From the NCBI GenBank assembly GCA_947166135.1, contig CAMVDB010000011.1:1-41710 (forward strand): a stretch of 41,710 nucleotides of DNA, given 5' to 3'. The position numbers and the translations under genes are program-made. A model generated the notes under the pieces. The model had not been told where the DNA came from, searched no databases, and was given only the letters and a program-made list of their open reading frames with translations. Position 1 is the stretch's first letter. Each line of letters begins with the position of its first letter. This stretch comes from an uncultured Clostridia bacterium (GTDB taxonomy: Bacteria; Bacillota; Clostridia; Oscillospirales; Acutalibacteraceae). Positions 1-7,365 of the stretch are shown piece after piece.

Positions 1-67
1 ATATCGAAAACGTCGGATAGGATATGCCACGCCCCGCGACAGCGGGCGGTCATTGACCGCCCCTACG
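1..67. repeat. Dispersed intergenic repeat, copy 1
   Basis: This stretch reappears in reverse complement at about 26590-26657 with only a few mismatches. Both copies share the block around ATATCGAAAACGT, the CCACGCCC block and the palindrome GGGCGGTCATTGACCGCCC followed by CTACGA. The palindrome can form a strong hairpin. It looks like a short non-coding repetitive element of the kind common in gut Clostridia genomes. No coding function is seen. Confidence 0.75.
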
Positions 68-74
68 ACTTAGA

Positions 75-167
75 GCATTAAGCTTATTAAGCTTTGAGCA
101 TTGAGCATTAAGCTTTGAGCTTTGAGCTTTAAGCTTTGAGCTTTGAGCTTTAAGCTTTGAGCTTTAA
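75..167. repeat. Heptamer tandem repeat, GCTTTGA/GCTTTAA units
   Basis: From about 112 the sequence is eight consecutive 7-bp units, GCTTTGA or GCTTTAA. They are arranged as a 21-bp higher-order period (two GA units then one AA unit). Degenerate units with GAGCATTAAGC extend left to about 75. The array runs into the stop codon of the minus-strand chromate transporter gene that ends at 164. The repeat should be prone to slippage. Any ORF reading through it is a low-complexity artefact. Confidence 0.8.
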
Positions 168-742
168 ACTGTAATAACCCCTGTATACCCGAAGATGACC
201 CCCGCGGCGGCGGAGATGCCGATGACGGCGATCGGGTTGAGCTTTTTGTACAGCAGGAGAAACAGCGCCACGGCGAAGATTCCGAGCGAAACGTAGAAAT
301 TCGCGGTCTGTAAAACGCTGATGTTAATTCCCTCGGAGAAAAATACTTCAATCCCCACGCTCAGTACGGTCGCGCCGATCAGTCCGACGACGGTGCTCTT
401 GAGTCCGAGCATCGCGCCTTTTACAAGGATGTTCTTTTTGAAGCGGTCATAGACCTTGGCGATCAGCAGGATGATGATGAACGGCGGCAGAACGAGTCCG
501 AGCGTCGCGATGAACGCGCCGAACAGCCCGCCGACCTCCGAGCCGATGTAGGTGGAGATGTTCACCGCGAAGGCGCCGGGAGTGCTCTCGGAAACGGCGA
601 TGAAGTCGACCAGCTCGCGGGTCGTCATCCAGCCGTGCCTGAGCACGGTCTCCTCGATAAAAGGGATCATCGCGTAGCCGCCGCCGAAGGTCAGCGCGCC
701 CATCTTGAAAAATTCGAGAAACAGCAGGAGGAAGATGTTCAC
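164..742 (-). CDS. Chromate transporter family protein, second half subunit
   Basis: This 192-residue integral membrane protein is one half of a split CHR (ChrA) family transporter. The family exports chromate or exchanges inorganic anions, and short CHR proteins usually work as a pair. Visible family marks are the N-terminal KMGALTFGGGYAMIPFIE block (about residues 12-30), the ESTPGAFAVNISTYIG block near residue 55, and several long hydrophobic segments to the C-terminus. Its start overlaps the stop of the upstream partner by 4 bp (739-742), so the two are translationally coupled. The stop lies in a tandem repeat. The substrate in this organism is unknown; chromate is the family name rather than evidence of resistance. 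Confidence 0.9.
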   Translation of the reverse strand: MNIFLLLFLEFFKMGALTFGGGYAMIPFIEETVLRHGWMTTRELVDFIAVSESTPGAFAVNISTYIGSEVGGLFGAFIATLGLVLPPFIIILLIAKVYDRFKKNILVKGAMLGLKSTVVGLIGATVLSVGIEVFFSEGINISVLQTANFYVSLGIFAVALFLLLYKKLNPIAVIGISAAAGVIFGYTGVITV

Positions 743-1302
743 AGCTCTTTACCCGCCTTTCTCGCGATCAGCGTCGCCGCCAGCCCGATGACAGCCGCAC
801 TGACGATCACGATGATCACGTTCGCCGAGAAGAACGCCACCGCCGCGAACGACGCCGCCATGATCAGGTAGGCGATGATGTTTTTCGGCGATTTTTTGAA
901 CATGGAGACGACCGCCTTGATCAGCAGCGCCAGCACGCCCGCGCGGATGCCGAAGAAGGCGTATTTGACGAATCTGAGCGACTCGAAGGTTCTCAGGAAC
1001 AGTGAGATCAGGTAGATAATGACGAAGCTCGGCAGTACCACGCCGACCGTAGCGGCGAACGCGCCGAGCACGCCCGCGATACGGTAGCCGATGAAGGTCG
1101 CGGCGCAGATGGCGATGGGTCCCGGGGTGGTCTCGGAGATCGCGACGACCTCGAGCAGGTCATCCGCGTCGAGCCAGCCCTTCTTGTCGGTGATCTCGTT
1201 CTCAATGATCGGGATCATCGCGTAGCCCCCGCCGAAGGTGACTACGCCGATCTTCATGAATGTCAGAAATAATTGTAAGCATTGCTTGAGTTTTTGTTTC
1301 AT
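739..1302 (-). CDS. Chromate transporter family protein, first half subunit
   Basis: This 187-residue membrane protein belongs to the CHR family and is the promoter-proximal member of a two-gene operon. It carries KIGVVTFGGGYAMIPIIE near residues 17-34 and the ISETTPGPIAICAATFIG block near residues 55-72, the two hallmark motifs of CHR half domains. The rest is hydrophobic helices. The start ATG has an AGGGG ribosome site 6-10 bases upstream on the minus strand. Together with the overlapping downstream gene it should form a heterodimeric transporter, since each half carries one copy of the duplicated domain. Confidence is high for family and low for the physiological anion. Confidence 0.9.
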   Translation of the reverse strand: MKQKLKQCLQLFLTFMKIGVVTFGGGYAMIPIIENEITDKKGWLDADDLLEVVAISETTPGPIAICAATFIGYRIAGVLGAFAATVGVVLPSFVIIYLISLFLRTFESLRFVKYAFFGIRAGVLALLIKAVVSMFKKSPKNIIAYLIMAASFAAVAFFSANVIIVIVSAAVIGLAATLIARKAGKEL

Positions 1303-1402
1303 AGAAGCCCCTTATAGAATGAGGATTGATTAAGAGTGAGGAGTTAGGAGTGAGAAGTGAGGAGTTATATAAACGTCGGATAGAGTTGTAGGGATCGGTG
1401 CC

Positions 1403-1585
1403 TCAGTTCTGCTTCTCGACGATCTTGTAGTCGTCGGAAAAGCGGAAGTACGCACAGTTCGACTCTCCGCTCTGCATGAAGCGGGCGAGATCATCCTCGT
1501 CGAGGTTGACCGAACACTCATAGTCGTCGTAATATTCGTTGTAATTATAGTATGCGCAGAATTCGCAGCTTGATTTTCCTGCCAT
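1403..1585 (-). CDS. Small Cys-rich protein, DUF6472-like
   Basis: This 60-residue protein has four cysteines: CEFC near residues 7-10, one in YECSVNL, and one in SNCAYF. It is very rich in Tyr, Asp and Glu. The spacing suggests a small metal-binding or redox knuckle, but no function is established. I recognise the pattern as the short Clostridia family usually labelled DUF6472, from memory. The ATG at 1585 is chosen because GAAAGGAAG sits 8-16 bases upstream. A longer in-frame TTG start at 1603 would place that ribosome site inside the coding region. It stands between the chr operon and the divergent flavodiiron gene. Confidence 0.75.
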   Translation of the reverse strand: MAGKSSCEFCAYYNYNEYYDDYECSVNLDEDDLARFMQSGESNCAYFRFSDDYKIVEKQN

Positions 1586-1653
1586 TACCGTTCTTCCTTT
1601 CAAAAATTCGTGTATTTAGTATAACAAAACCGCAAAAATATTTCAAGTTGTTG

Positions 1654-1704
1654 TTGCAATTTGACCGAATTTCCGTTATACTTACCTTGAATATATTTTA
1701 GGAG
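1654..1704 (+). promoter_or_regulatory. Promoter and ribosome site of the flavodiiron gene
   Basis: TTGCAA at 1654-1659 and TATACT at 1677-1682 are separated by 17 bases, a good sigma-A type promoter. AGGAG at 1700-1704 is 9 bases before the ATG at 1714. It abuts the ATG at 1705, so the second ATG is the likely start. Confidence 0.7.
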
Positions 1705-1713
1705 ATGATTCCC

Positions 1714-3504
1714 ATGTTTATTACCAATGATATCAAGTACATCGGCGTGAACGATCACGATATCGACCTGTTCGAGGGTCAGTATGTCGTGCCCAACGGC
1801 ATGGCGTACAATTCGTACGCGATCGTCGATGATAAGATCGCGATCATGGATACGGTCGATCAGCATTTCGGCAAGCAGTGGCTCGATAATCTGAAGAACG
1901 TTCTCGGCAACCGCAAGCCGGATTACCTGGTTGTCCAGCACATGGAGCCCGACCACAGCGCCAACATTGATAACTTTCTGCGCGAGTACCCCGACGCGAC
2001 CGTCGTATCGTCGATCAAGGCGTTCAACATGATGGTCAACTTCTTCGGTACCGATTACGCCGATCGCCGCATCGTCGTCAAGGAGGGCGATACCCTCGAA
2101 CTCGGCCGTCATGTGCTGAACTTCGTCGGCGCTCCGATGGTCCACTGGCCCGAGGTCCTGATGACCTATGACAGCACCGACAAGGTCCTGTTCTCCGCCG
2201 ACGGCTTCGGCAAGTTCGGCGCGCTGGACGTCGAGGAGGATTGGGCGTGCGAGGCTCGCCGCTACTACATCGGTATCGTCGGCAAGTACGGCAAACAGGT
2301 GCAGAACGTCCTCAAAAAGGCAGCGGGGCTGGATATTCAGATTATCTGCCCGCTCCACGGTCCCGTCCTCTCCGAGAACCTCGGCTACTACCTCGACCTG
2401 TACAACACCTGGTCGTCCTACGGCGTTGAGACCGACGGCATCATGATCGCCTACACCTCCGTTTACGGTCACACCAAGAAGGCTGTCGAGCTGCTCGCCG
2501 AGAAGCTCCGCGCCGCCGGCTGCCCCAAGGTCGCCGTTAATGACCTCGCGAGGGAGGATATGGCGGAGTGTGTGGAGGACGCGTTCCGCTACGGCAAGAT
2601 CGTCCTCGCCACCACCACCTATAACGCTGAGATCTTCCCCTTCATGCGCGAGTTCATCAACCACCTCACCGAGCGCAACTTCCAGAACAAGACCGTCGCC
2701 TTCATCGAGAACGGCTCGTGGGCGCCTCTTGCCGAGAAGACCATGCGCAAGATGCTCGAGGGCTGCAAGAACATCAACTATACCGACAACAACGTCCATA
2801 TCCTCTCCGCGATGAATGACGAGAATATCGCCGAGATCGACGCTCTGTGCGAGGAGCTGACCATGGACTATGTCGCGATGGATAACGAGAAAGCGGACAA
2901 GAACGACCTGACCGCGCTGTTCAACATCGGCTACGGTCTGTATGTCGTGACCGCCCGCGACGGCGACAAGGATAACGGCTGTATCGTCAACACCGTCTCT
3001 CAGGTCACCAACACCCCGAACCGTATCGCCGTCTGTATCAACAAGAAGAACCTGACCCACGATATGGTCGCCGCGACCGGCGTGATGAACGTCAACTGCC
3101 TGTCCACCGACGCGCCGTTCAGTGTGTTTGAGCACTTCGGCTTCCAAAGCGGCAGAGACGCCGAGAAGATCATCGGCGAGGGTATCCTGCGCTCCGATAA
3201 CGGCGTCGCCTTCCTCGGTCACTATATCAATTCCTTCATGTCCCTGAAGGTCGAGCAGACCGTTGATCTCGATACCCATTCGATGTTCATTTGCTCCGTC
3301 ACCGAGGCGCGCGTTATCACCGACGTCGAGACCATGACCTATACCTACTACCAGAACAACGTCAAGCCCAAGCCCGAGACCGACGGCAAGAAGGGCTGGG
3401 TCTGCAAGGTCTGCGGCTATGTCTACGAGGGCGAGGAGCTGCCCGACGACTTCATCTGCCCGCTGTGCAAGCACGGCGTAGCCGATTTTGAGCCGATCGA
3501 GTAA
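1714..3504 (+). CDS. Flavodiiron protein with flavin reductase and rubredoxin domains
   Basis: This cytosolic 596-residue enzyme should reduce O2 to water and/or NO to N2O, protecting an anaerobe. Domains in order: a metallo-beta-lactamase-like diiron domain (about 1-240), a flavodoxin domain starting at TSVYGHT (248-254), a flavin-reductase-like domain (about 395-535), and a C-terminal rubredoxin with CKVCGY and CPLC iron ligands (about 559-596). All diiron ligands are present: H76, E78, D80, H81, H144, D163 and H215. The full-length fusion means one chain could pass electrons from NAD(P)H through FMN and rubredoxin iron to the diiron site. The next gene is a free rubredoxin, 73 bp downstream. 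Start 1714 is preferred over 1705 on ribosome-site spacing. Confidence 0.95.
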   Translation: MFITNDIKYIGVNDHDIDLFEGQYVVPNGMAYNSYAIVDDKIAIMDTVDQHFGKQWLDNLKNVLGNRKPDYLVVQHMEPDHSANIDNFLREYPDATVVSSIKAFNMMVNFFGTDYADRRIVVKEGDTLELGRHVLNFVGAPMVHWPEVLMTYDSTDKVLFSADGFGKFGALDVEEDWACEARRYYIGIVGKYGKQVQNVLKKAAGLDIQIICPLHGPVLSENLGYYLDLYNTWSSYGVETDGIMIAYTSVYGHTKKAVELLAEKLRAAGCPKVAVNDLAREDMAECVEDAFRYGKIVLATTTYNAEIFPFMREFINHLTERNFQNKTVAFIENGSWAPLAEKTMRKMLEGCKNINYTDNNVHILSAMNDENIAEIDALCEELTMDYVAMDNEKADKNDLTALFNIGYGLYVVTARDGDKDNGCIVNTVSQVTNTPNRIAVCINKKNLTHDMVAATGVMNVNCLSTDAPFSVFEHFGFQSGRDAEKIIGEGILRSDNGVAFLGHYINSFMSLKVEQTVDLDTHSMFICSVTEARVITDVETMTYTYYQNNVKPKPETDGKKGWVCKVCGYVYEGEELPDDFICPLCKHGVADFEPIE

Positions 3505-3577
3505 GCAGTAATCAGTGAACAGCGGGCGACGGTTCGATTTTGCCCGTTTCATAACAAATTATAAAGGAGAAAACAAT

Positions 3578-3715
3578 ATGAAAAAGTATGTATGCGACGT
3601 ATGCGGTTATGTCTATGACCCCGAGGAGAACGGCGGCGTAGCGTTTGAGGATCTCCCCGACGATTATGTATGCCCCCTCTGCGGCGTAGGCAAAGACGAT
3701 TTCAGCGAGGAATAA
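3578..3715 (+). CDS. Rubredoxin
   Basis: This 45-residue one-iron electron carrier has the two knuckles CDVCGYVY and [11 protein letters not shown] supplying four Cys ligands to Fe. It is slightly shorter than the usual 52-54 residues because the middle loop is compact. The ATG at 3578 has AAAGGAG at 3563-3569. It follows the flavodiiron gene on the same strand, and a terminator lies after it, so both are probably one transcript. It may be an extra electron donor for the flavodiiron protein or for rubrerythrin-like partners elsewhere. Confidence 0.95.
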   Translation: MKKYVCDVCGYVYDPEENGGVAFEDLPDDYVCPLCGVGKDDFSEE

Positions 3716-3811
3716 GGGAGCCTATCCCGCTGGTCTGACTTGTGATCGTCTAAAGGCGGCATCAACAGCGTCTGTATCGCTGTCAGCCGTCTGATAACGG
3801 AATAATGCACG

Positions 3812-3848
3812 AAGCCCTGCCTGACATGCACGTCCGGCAGGGCTTTTG
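3812..3848 (+). terminator. Rho-independent terminator after rubredoxin
   Basis: A perfect 10-bp stem, AAGCCCTGCC (3812-3821) with GGCAGGGCTT (3836-3845), is followed by a T run. It ends the flavodiiron-rubredoxin transcript. Confidence 0.8.
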
Positions 3849-3974
3849 CTGTGCTGAAAGATCGGTCTGATAAACGATGAAGACGCCCTGCTGTGAGAGC
3901 GCCTTCTGTAACTATACCTTCCAAAATGAGGGGAACAAATGAATAATCGTTATTGTGAGGGCAATGCCTGTGGC

Positions 3975-5354
3975 TTACTGCTCCGGGACGTTCGGCAGAG
4001 AGCTCAGACCCTTCGCGAGGTCCTCGTCGGTGGGGATGTAGTCGGACATCTCGCCGTCGTTGAACTTCTGGTAAGCGACCATGTCGAAGTAGCCTGTACC
4101 CGTCAGACCGAATACGATGGTCTTCTCCTCGCCGGCCTCCTTGCACTTGAGCGCTTCGTCGATCGCGACGCGGATCGCGTGGCTCGACTCGGGAGCGGGG
4201 AGGATGCCCTCGACTCTGGCGAACTGCTCAGCTGCCTCGAATACGGACGTCTGCTCGACGGAGGTCGCCTCCATGTAGCCGTCGTGATAGAGCTGAGAGA
4301 GGGTGGTGCTCATGCCGTGGAAGCGCAGACCGCCCGCGTGGTTCGCGGAGGGGATGAAGCCGGAGCCTAAGGTGTACATCTTCGCGAGCGGACAGATCAT
4401 GCCGGTATCGCAGAAGTCGTAGGCGAACTTGCCGCGGGTGAAGCTCGGGCAGGACGCGGGCTCTACCGCGATGATGCGGTAATCCTTCTCGCCGCGGAGC
4501 TTCTCGCCCATGAACGGCGCGATCAGACCGCCGAGGTTCGAGCCGCCGCCCGCACAGCCGATGATGATATCCGGCTCGATACCGTATTTATCCAGCGCCG
4601 CCTTGGTCTCGAGACCGATGATGCTCTGGTGCAGGAGCACCTGGTTGAGTACGGAGCCGAGTACATAGCGATAGCCCGGATTGCTGACCGCGACCTCGAC
4701 CGCCTCGCTGATCGCACAGCCGAGAGAACCGGTGGTACCGGGATGCTCGGCGAGGATCTTCTTACCGACCTCGGTGGTCATGGAGGGGGAGGGGGTCACA
4801 TCTGCGCCGTAGGTACGCATGACCTCGCGGCGGAAGGGCTTCTGCTCATAGCTGACCTTGACCATAAAGACCTTGCAGTCCAGTCCGAGATACGCGCACG
4901 CCATCGACAGCGCCGTGCCCCACTGACCGGCTCCGGTCTCGGTCGTTACGCCCTTGAGTCCCTGCTTCTTCGCGTAGTACGCCTGCGCGATCGCGGAGTT
5001 CAGCTTGTGGCTTCCGGAGGTGTTGTTGCCCTCGAACTTGTAGTAGATCTTCGCGGGCGTGCCGAGCGCTTCTTCAAGACAGTAGGCGCGTACCAGCGGA
5101 GCGGGACGATACATTTTGTAGAAGTCCCGGATCTCCTGCGGGATGTCGATGTAGGGAGTGGTGTCGTCGAGCTCCTGCTGTACCAGCTCTTCGCAGAATA
5201 CGGCGCCGAGCTCCTCTGCGGTCATCGGCTTGCAGGTAGCCGGGTTCAGCAGCGGCGCGGGCTTGTTCTTCATATCCGCGCGCAGATTATACCATTTGGA
5301 GGGGATTTCGCTTTCGTCTAAGTAGATCTTGTAGGGGATTTTGTTTTCTGACAT
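3975..5354 (-). CDS. trpB2: TrpB2-type tryptophan synthase beta chain
   Basis: This PLP enzyme of 459 residues joins indole and serine to make tryptophan. It is longer than classic TrpB (about 400) and has the N-terminal extension typical of the TrpB2 branch. The Schiff-base lysine is K117 in TSGSHKLNSA. ETGAGQWG follows near residue 140, and the phosphate-binding loop CAGGGSNLGG lies near residue 269. No trpA or other trp gene is adjacent. TrpB2 often stands alone and may salvage indole or use phosphoserine; that is family knowledge, not shown here. The ATG at 5354 has AAAGGAG just upstream. A tryptophan-specifier T-box controls it, which supports a true role in tryptophan supply. Confidence 0.93.
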   Translation of the reverse strand: MSENKIPYKIYLDESEIPSKWYNLRADMKNKPAPLLNPATCKPMTAEELGAVFCEELVQQELDDTTPYIDIPQEIRDFYKMYRPAPLVRAYCLEEALGTPAKIYYKFEGNNTSGSHKLNSAIAQAYYAKKQGLKGVTTETGAGQWGTALSMACAYLGLDCKVFMVKVSYEQKPFRREVMRTYGADVTPSPSMTTEVGKKILAEHPGTTGSLGCAISEAVEVAVSNPGYRYVLGSVLNQVLLHQSIIGLETKAALDKYGIEPDIIIGCAGGGSNLGGLIAPFMGEKLRGEKDYRIIAVEPASCPSFTRGKFAYDFCDTGMICPLAKMYTLGSGFIPSANHAGGLRFHGMSTTLSQLYHDGYMEATSVEQTSVFEAAEQFARVEGILPAPESSHAIRVAIDEALKCKEAGEEKTIVFGLTGTGYFDMVAYQKFNDGEMSDYIPTDEDLAKGLSSLPNVPEQ

Positions 5355-5552
5355 AATGATGACTCCTTTTATGTTGATTAGTATTATTAGTGGATTGGTG
5401 GATTACGGCGGTTTCCGATTCCTCATCGAGCGGCGACAGATAATGTCATCCGCTGTTTATGGCACGGAGCAAAAGATAAGCGTAACTCACCATCGTCTTG
5501 TCAGTAATTGTTGTTTCATAATTCCTCCAAAGAATAATAGTTAAGATGGAAT

Positions 5553-5910
5553 AAAAAAACCCGTCCCTGCATTTCTGCCGGGACAGGTAATATACCTGCG
5601 GTGCCACCCTGCTTGGCGCCGTAGCGCCCTCTCACGCGTACAAATATACGCTGACCTCCTTTACGTTGGGTCAGTCCGTCTCACATACTCTGTGGGTCAG
5701 TCCACCAAGCCGCTCTGCGCTATATCTCGGTGCTTTTCCGTGTCGCGCCTCGATGCTCTGCGCTGAGCCTCGGCGCTTCTACACATTTCTGTTCGCCCTC
5801 CGAAGTCCATTCGGCCTTAGCTTCTCCGTCGCAATCTCACCATCTGCGGCTCTCTGGGTGACAAGTGATAAGGCTTACTCACTCTTCGTCATAGGTTTAG
5901 GTGTTTTTCT
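5553..5910 (-). promoter_or_regulatory. T-box leader, tRNA-Trp responsive (specifier UGG)
   Basis: Read on the minus strand, the region shows the T-box hallmarks in order. Stem I carries an AGTAA/GAA specifier-loop motif, with codon TGG (complement of 5807-5809) bracketed by the helices CGAAG/CTTCG and GCCTTA/TAAGGC. AGAGAGCC and ATGGTGAGA follow in the apical part. The antiterminator has AAGCAGGGTGGCACCGC (about 5599-5615). The terminator is ACCTGTCCC...GGGACGGGT followed by seven T (5553-5588). Uncharged tRNA-Trp should bind UGG and the T-box bulge and allow readthrough into trpB2. The coding start is about 200 bases downstream of the terminator. Confidence 0.93.
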
Positions 5911-5921
5911 GTTATGTGCGT

Positions 5922-5950
5922 ATTCTAGCGCATAAAAATCCGTTTGTCAA
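5922..5950 (-). promoter_or_regulatory. Promoter of the T-box/trpB2 transcript
   Basis: On the minus strand, TTGACA (5950-5945) and TAGAAT (5927-5922) are 17 bases apart, close to sigma-A consensus. It is correctly placed just before stem I of the T-box. Confidence 0.85.
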
Positions 5951-6012
5951 GTGTTTTCTCATAAAAATTTTAGCGATTTTATGTGATATCTTGCTAAAGC
6001 GGCTGTCGTAAA

Positions 6013-6045
6013 GTAAAGCCCCGGGAGCTTCCCGGCTCTCGGGGC
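6013..6045 (-). terminator. Terminator of the DUF11-repeat gene
   Basis: On the minus strand GCCCCGAGAGC pairs with GCTCCCGGGGC across a short loop and is followed by TTTAC. It sits about 30 bases after the gene that ends at 6077. Confidence 0.65.
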
Positions 6046-6076
6046 AGGGTTACGGAGGTCAGAGGACGATGGTGCT

Positions 6077-6940
6077 TTATGCGCCCGCGATGGTGCCGGT
6101 GACGACGAGCGTCGCGGTACCGGGGGTAGTGCTGTAAGCGCCTGTAGCGGTCTCCTGTGCGAAGGTCGCCGCGGGTACTTCGATCAGGCCGGCAGTCGTG
6201 GTGAAAATGCCGGTCGTTGTGTTATAAGCGTAGTCGGTGCCCTCGGTGAGCGCCTCGCCGTCGAGCGTGACGCTGATATTGCTGAGGATGGGGTCGAAGG
6301 TATCGCTGATGACCGCATTATCGGCGGCGGTGAGAGCGGTGTTGCCGCTGTTCTCGAGACGGAAGGTATAGGTGACCTCGCCGTTCTCGGCGACGGGGAT
6401 CGGCGAGATGGTCTTGATGACCGCGATTTCCGGAGCACATTCGGCGGGAACGGTCTCAGAGTCGGTGACCGTGCTGATCGCAGCGCCGGTAACAGTGACG
6501 GTGTTTACGATGTCCGCGCCCTCTTCGGGACAGGCGAATTCGTTGACGGTCGCGTCATAGATCAGCATGGTGTTGCCGTTTGCGGGGACGGTGATACCGC
6601 TGAACTGCAGTCCGTCAGCGGTTGATACGGCGGGAGCCGCTTGCAGAGCGCCGTCGACATAGTACTGTACGGAGCCGTCGGCGTAGGTCAGCGGCTGTAC
6701 GGAGGTTTGATCAAAGGGATATGCGCCGAGGTCGTCGGTGACGGTCAGCCCGCTGATCGCACTATCGCCGCTGTTGACGATGCTGACGACATAGGTGATA
6801 CGGTCGCCGATGCGGTAGCTCTCTGCGATCGCTTCCTTGCTGACGGTGAGGTTGCCCTCGATCACGCCGACCGCGACGTTCGACAGCACGGTGCCGCCGT
6901 TGTAGCTCAGGGCGGCCTGGTTGGTAAATGTGGTAGCCAT
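6077..6940 (-). CDS. DUF11-repeat protein without signal peptide
   Basis: This 287-residue, Ser/Thr/Val-rich beta protein has two DUF11-type repeats, at about 28-145 and 150-265. Each starts with a strand such as LTVSKEA or IAVIKTISP and contains a phrase like TYVVSIVNSGD or TYTFRLENSGN, followed by a TVTD or VISD turn. DUF11 modules are usually extracellular adhesin stalk domains in large surface proteins. Here the chain begins MATTFTNQAALSYNGG with no signal peptide, transmembrane segment or sorting motif. The ATG has GGAAAGG about 8 bases upstream, so the start looks real. How it leaves the cell, if it does, is unknown. It is a single-gene unit with its own terminator. Confidence 0.85.
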   Translation of the reverse strand: MATTFTNQAALSYNGGTVLSNVAVGVIEGNLTVSKEAIAESYRIGDRITYVVSIVNSGDSAISGLTVTDDLGAYPFDQTSVQPLTYADGSVQYYVDGALQAAPAVSTADGLQFSGITVPANGNTMLIYDATVNEFACPEEGADIVNTVTVTGAAISTVTDSETVPAECAPEIAVIKTISPIPVAENGEVTYTFRLENSGNTALTAADNAVISDTFDPILSNISVTLDGEALTEGTDYAYNTTTGIFTTTAGLIEVPAATFAQETATGAYSTTPGTATLVVTGTIAGA

Positions 6941-7079
6941 TGTTTTTCCTTTCCTGTGTTTTCGGGAGCGTCTGCTCCCTATACATCCTATGCCGTAGAA
7001 ACAGATCGGTGAATACGAACGCTGACAGCAACTGTAACGACCGTAAAGAGAGAAATTTCGGTATCTTGAAAAATAATGC

Positions 7080-7108
7080 TTGCATTTTAGGACAAGATGT
7101 GGTAATAT
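7080..7108 (+). promoter_or_regulatory. Promoter of tRNA-Val
   Basis: TTGCAT (7080-7085), a 17-base spacer and TAATAT (7103-7108) lie 20 bases before the mature tRNA start. Confidence 0.7.
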
Positions 7109-7127
7109 ATCTAAGTCAGATAAATAC

Positions 7128-7204
7128 GGAGGCTTAGCTCAGCTGGTTAGAGTACCTGCTTGACGTGCAGGGGGTCATTGGTTCGATTCCAATAGTCTCC
7201 ACCA
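7128..7204 (+). tRNA. tRNA-Val (anticodon GAC)
   Basis: This is a 77-nt cloverleaf. The acceptor GGAGGCT pairs with AGTCTCC (one G-U), and the D arm is TAGCTCAGCTGGTTAGAGTA. The anticodon stem CCTGC/GCAGG encloses the loop TTGACGT with GAC, and the T arm is TTGGTTCGATTCCAA. CCA is encoded. It has its own promoter and terminator. Confidence 0.95.
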
Positions 7205-7215
7205 TATTGTAAAAG

Positions 7216-7239
7216 AACCCGCTGTATAAGCGGGTTTTA
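7216..7239 (+). terminator. Terminator of tRNA-Val
   Basis: AACCCGC (7216-7222) pairs perfectly with GCGGGTT (7230-7236), followed by a short T run. Confidence 0.8.
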
Positions 7240-7258
7240 CTTTTGTGTTATAAAAATG

Positions 7259-7273
7259 TGCACAAATTGTGCA
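7259..7273. promoter_or_regulatory. Palindrome upstream of the antiporter, possible operator
   Basis: TGCACAA and TTGTGCA form a perfect inverted repeat around a single A, about 95 bases before the antiporter start. This is the form of a dimeric repressor site. The regulator is unknown. Confidence 0.4.
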
Positions 7274-7365
7274 TAGCATCGCCGCTTTTATCGATAAACG
7301 ACGTATGGATCAAGCGTATCGGAAGATACTATTGAAAGCGGTCAACGGGGAAAGAGAGAGTCAAA

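Noticed and set aside
70..351. A 93-codon ORF with repeated LKAQSL residues
   Set aside because: The repeated residues are simply the translated heptamer array read antisense. The rest overlaps the chromate transporter gene in another frame.
1600..3552. A 650-codon open frame antisense to the flavodiiron gene
   Set aside because: It is a GC-rich shadow frame, with no recognisable domain and with Asp/Val/Leu-biased composition. The plus strand encodes a complete enzyme with all ligands.
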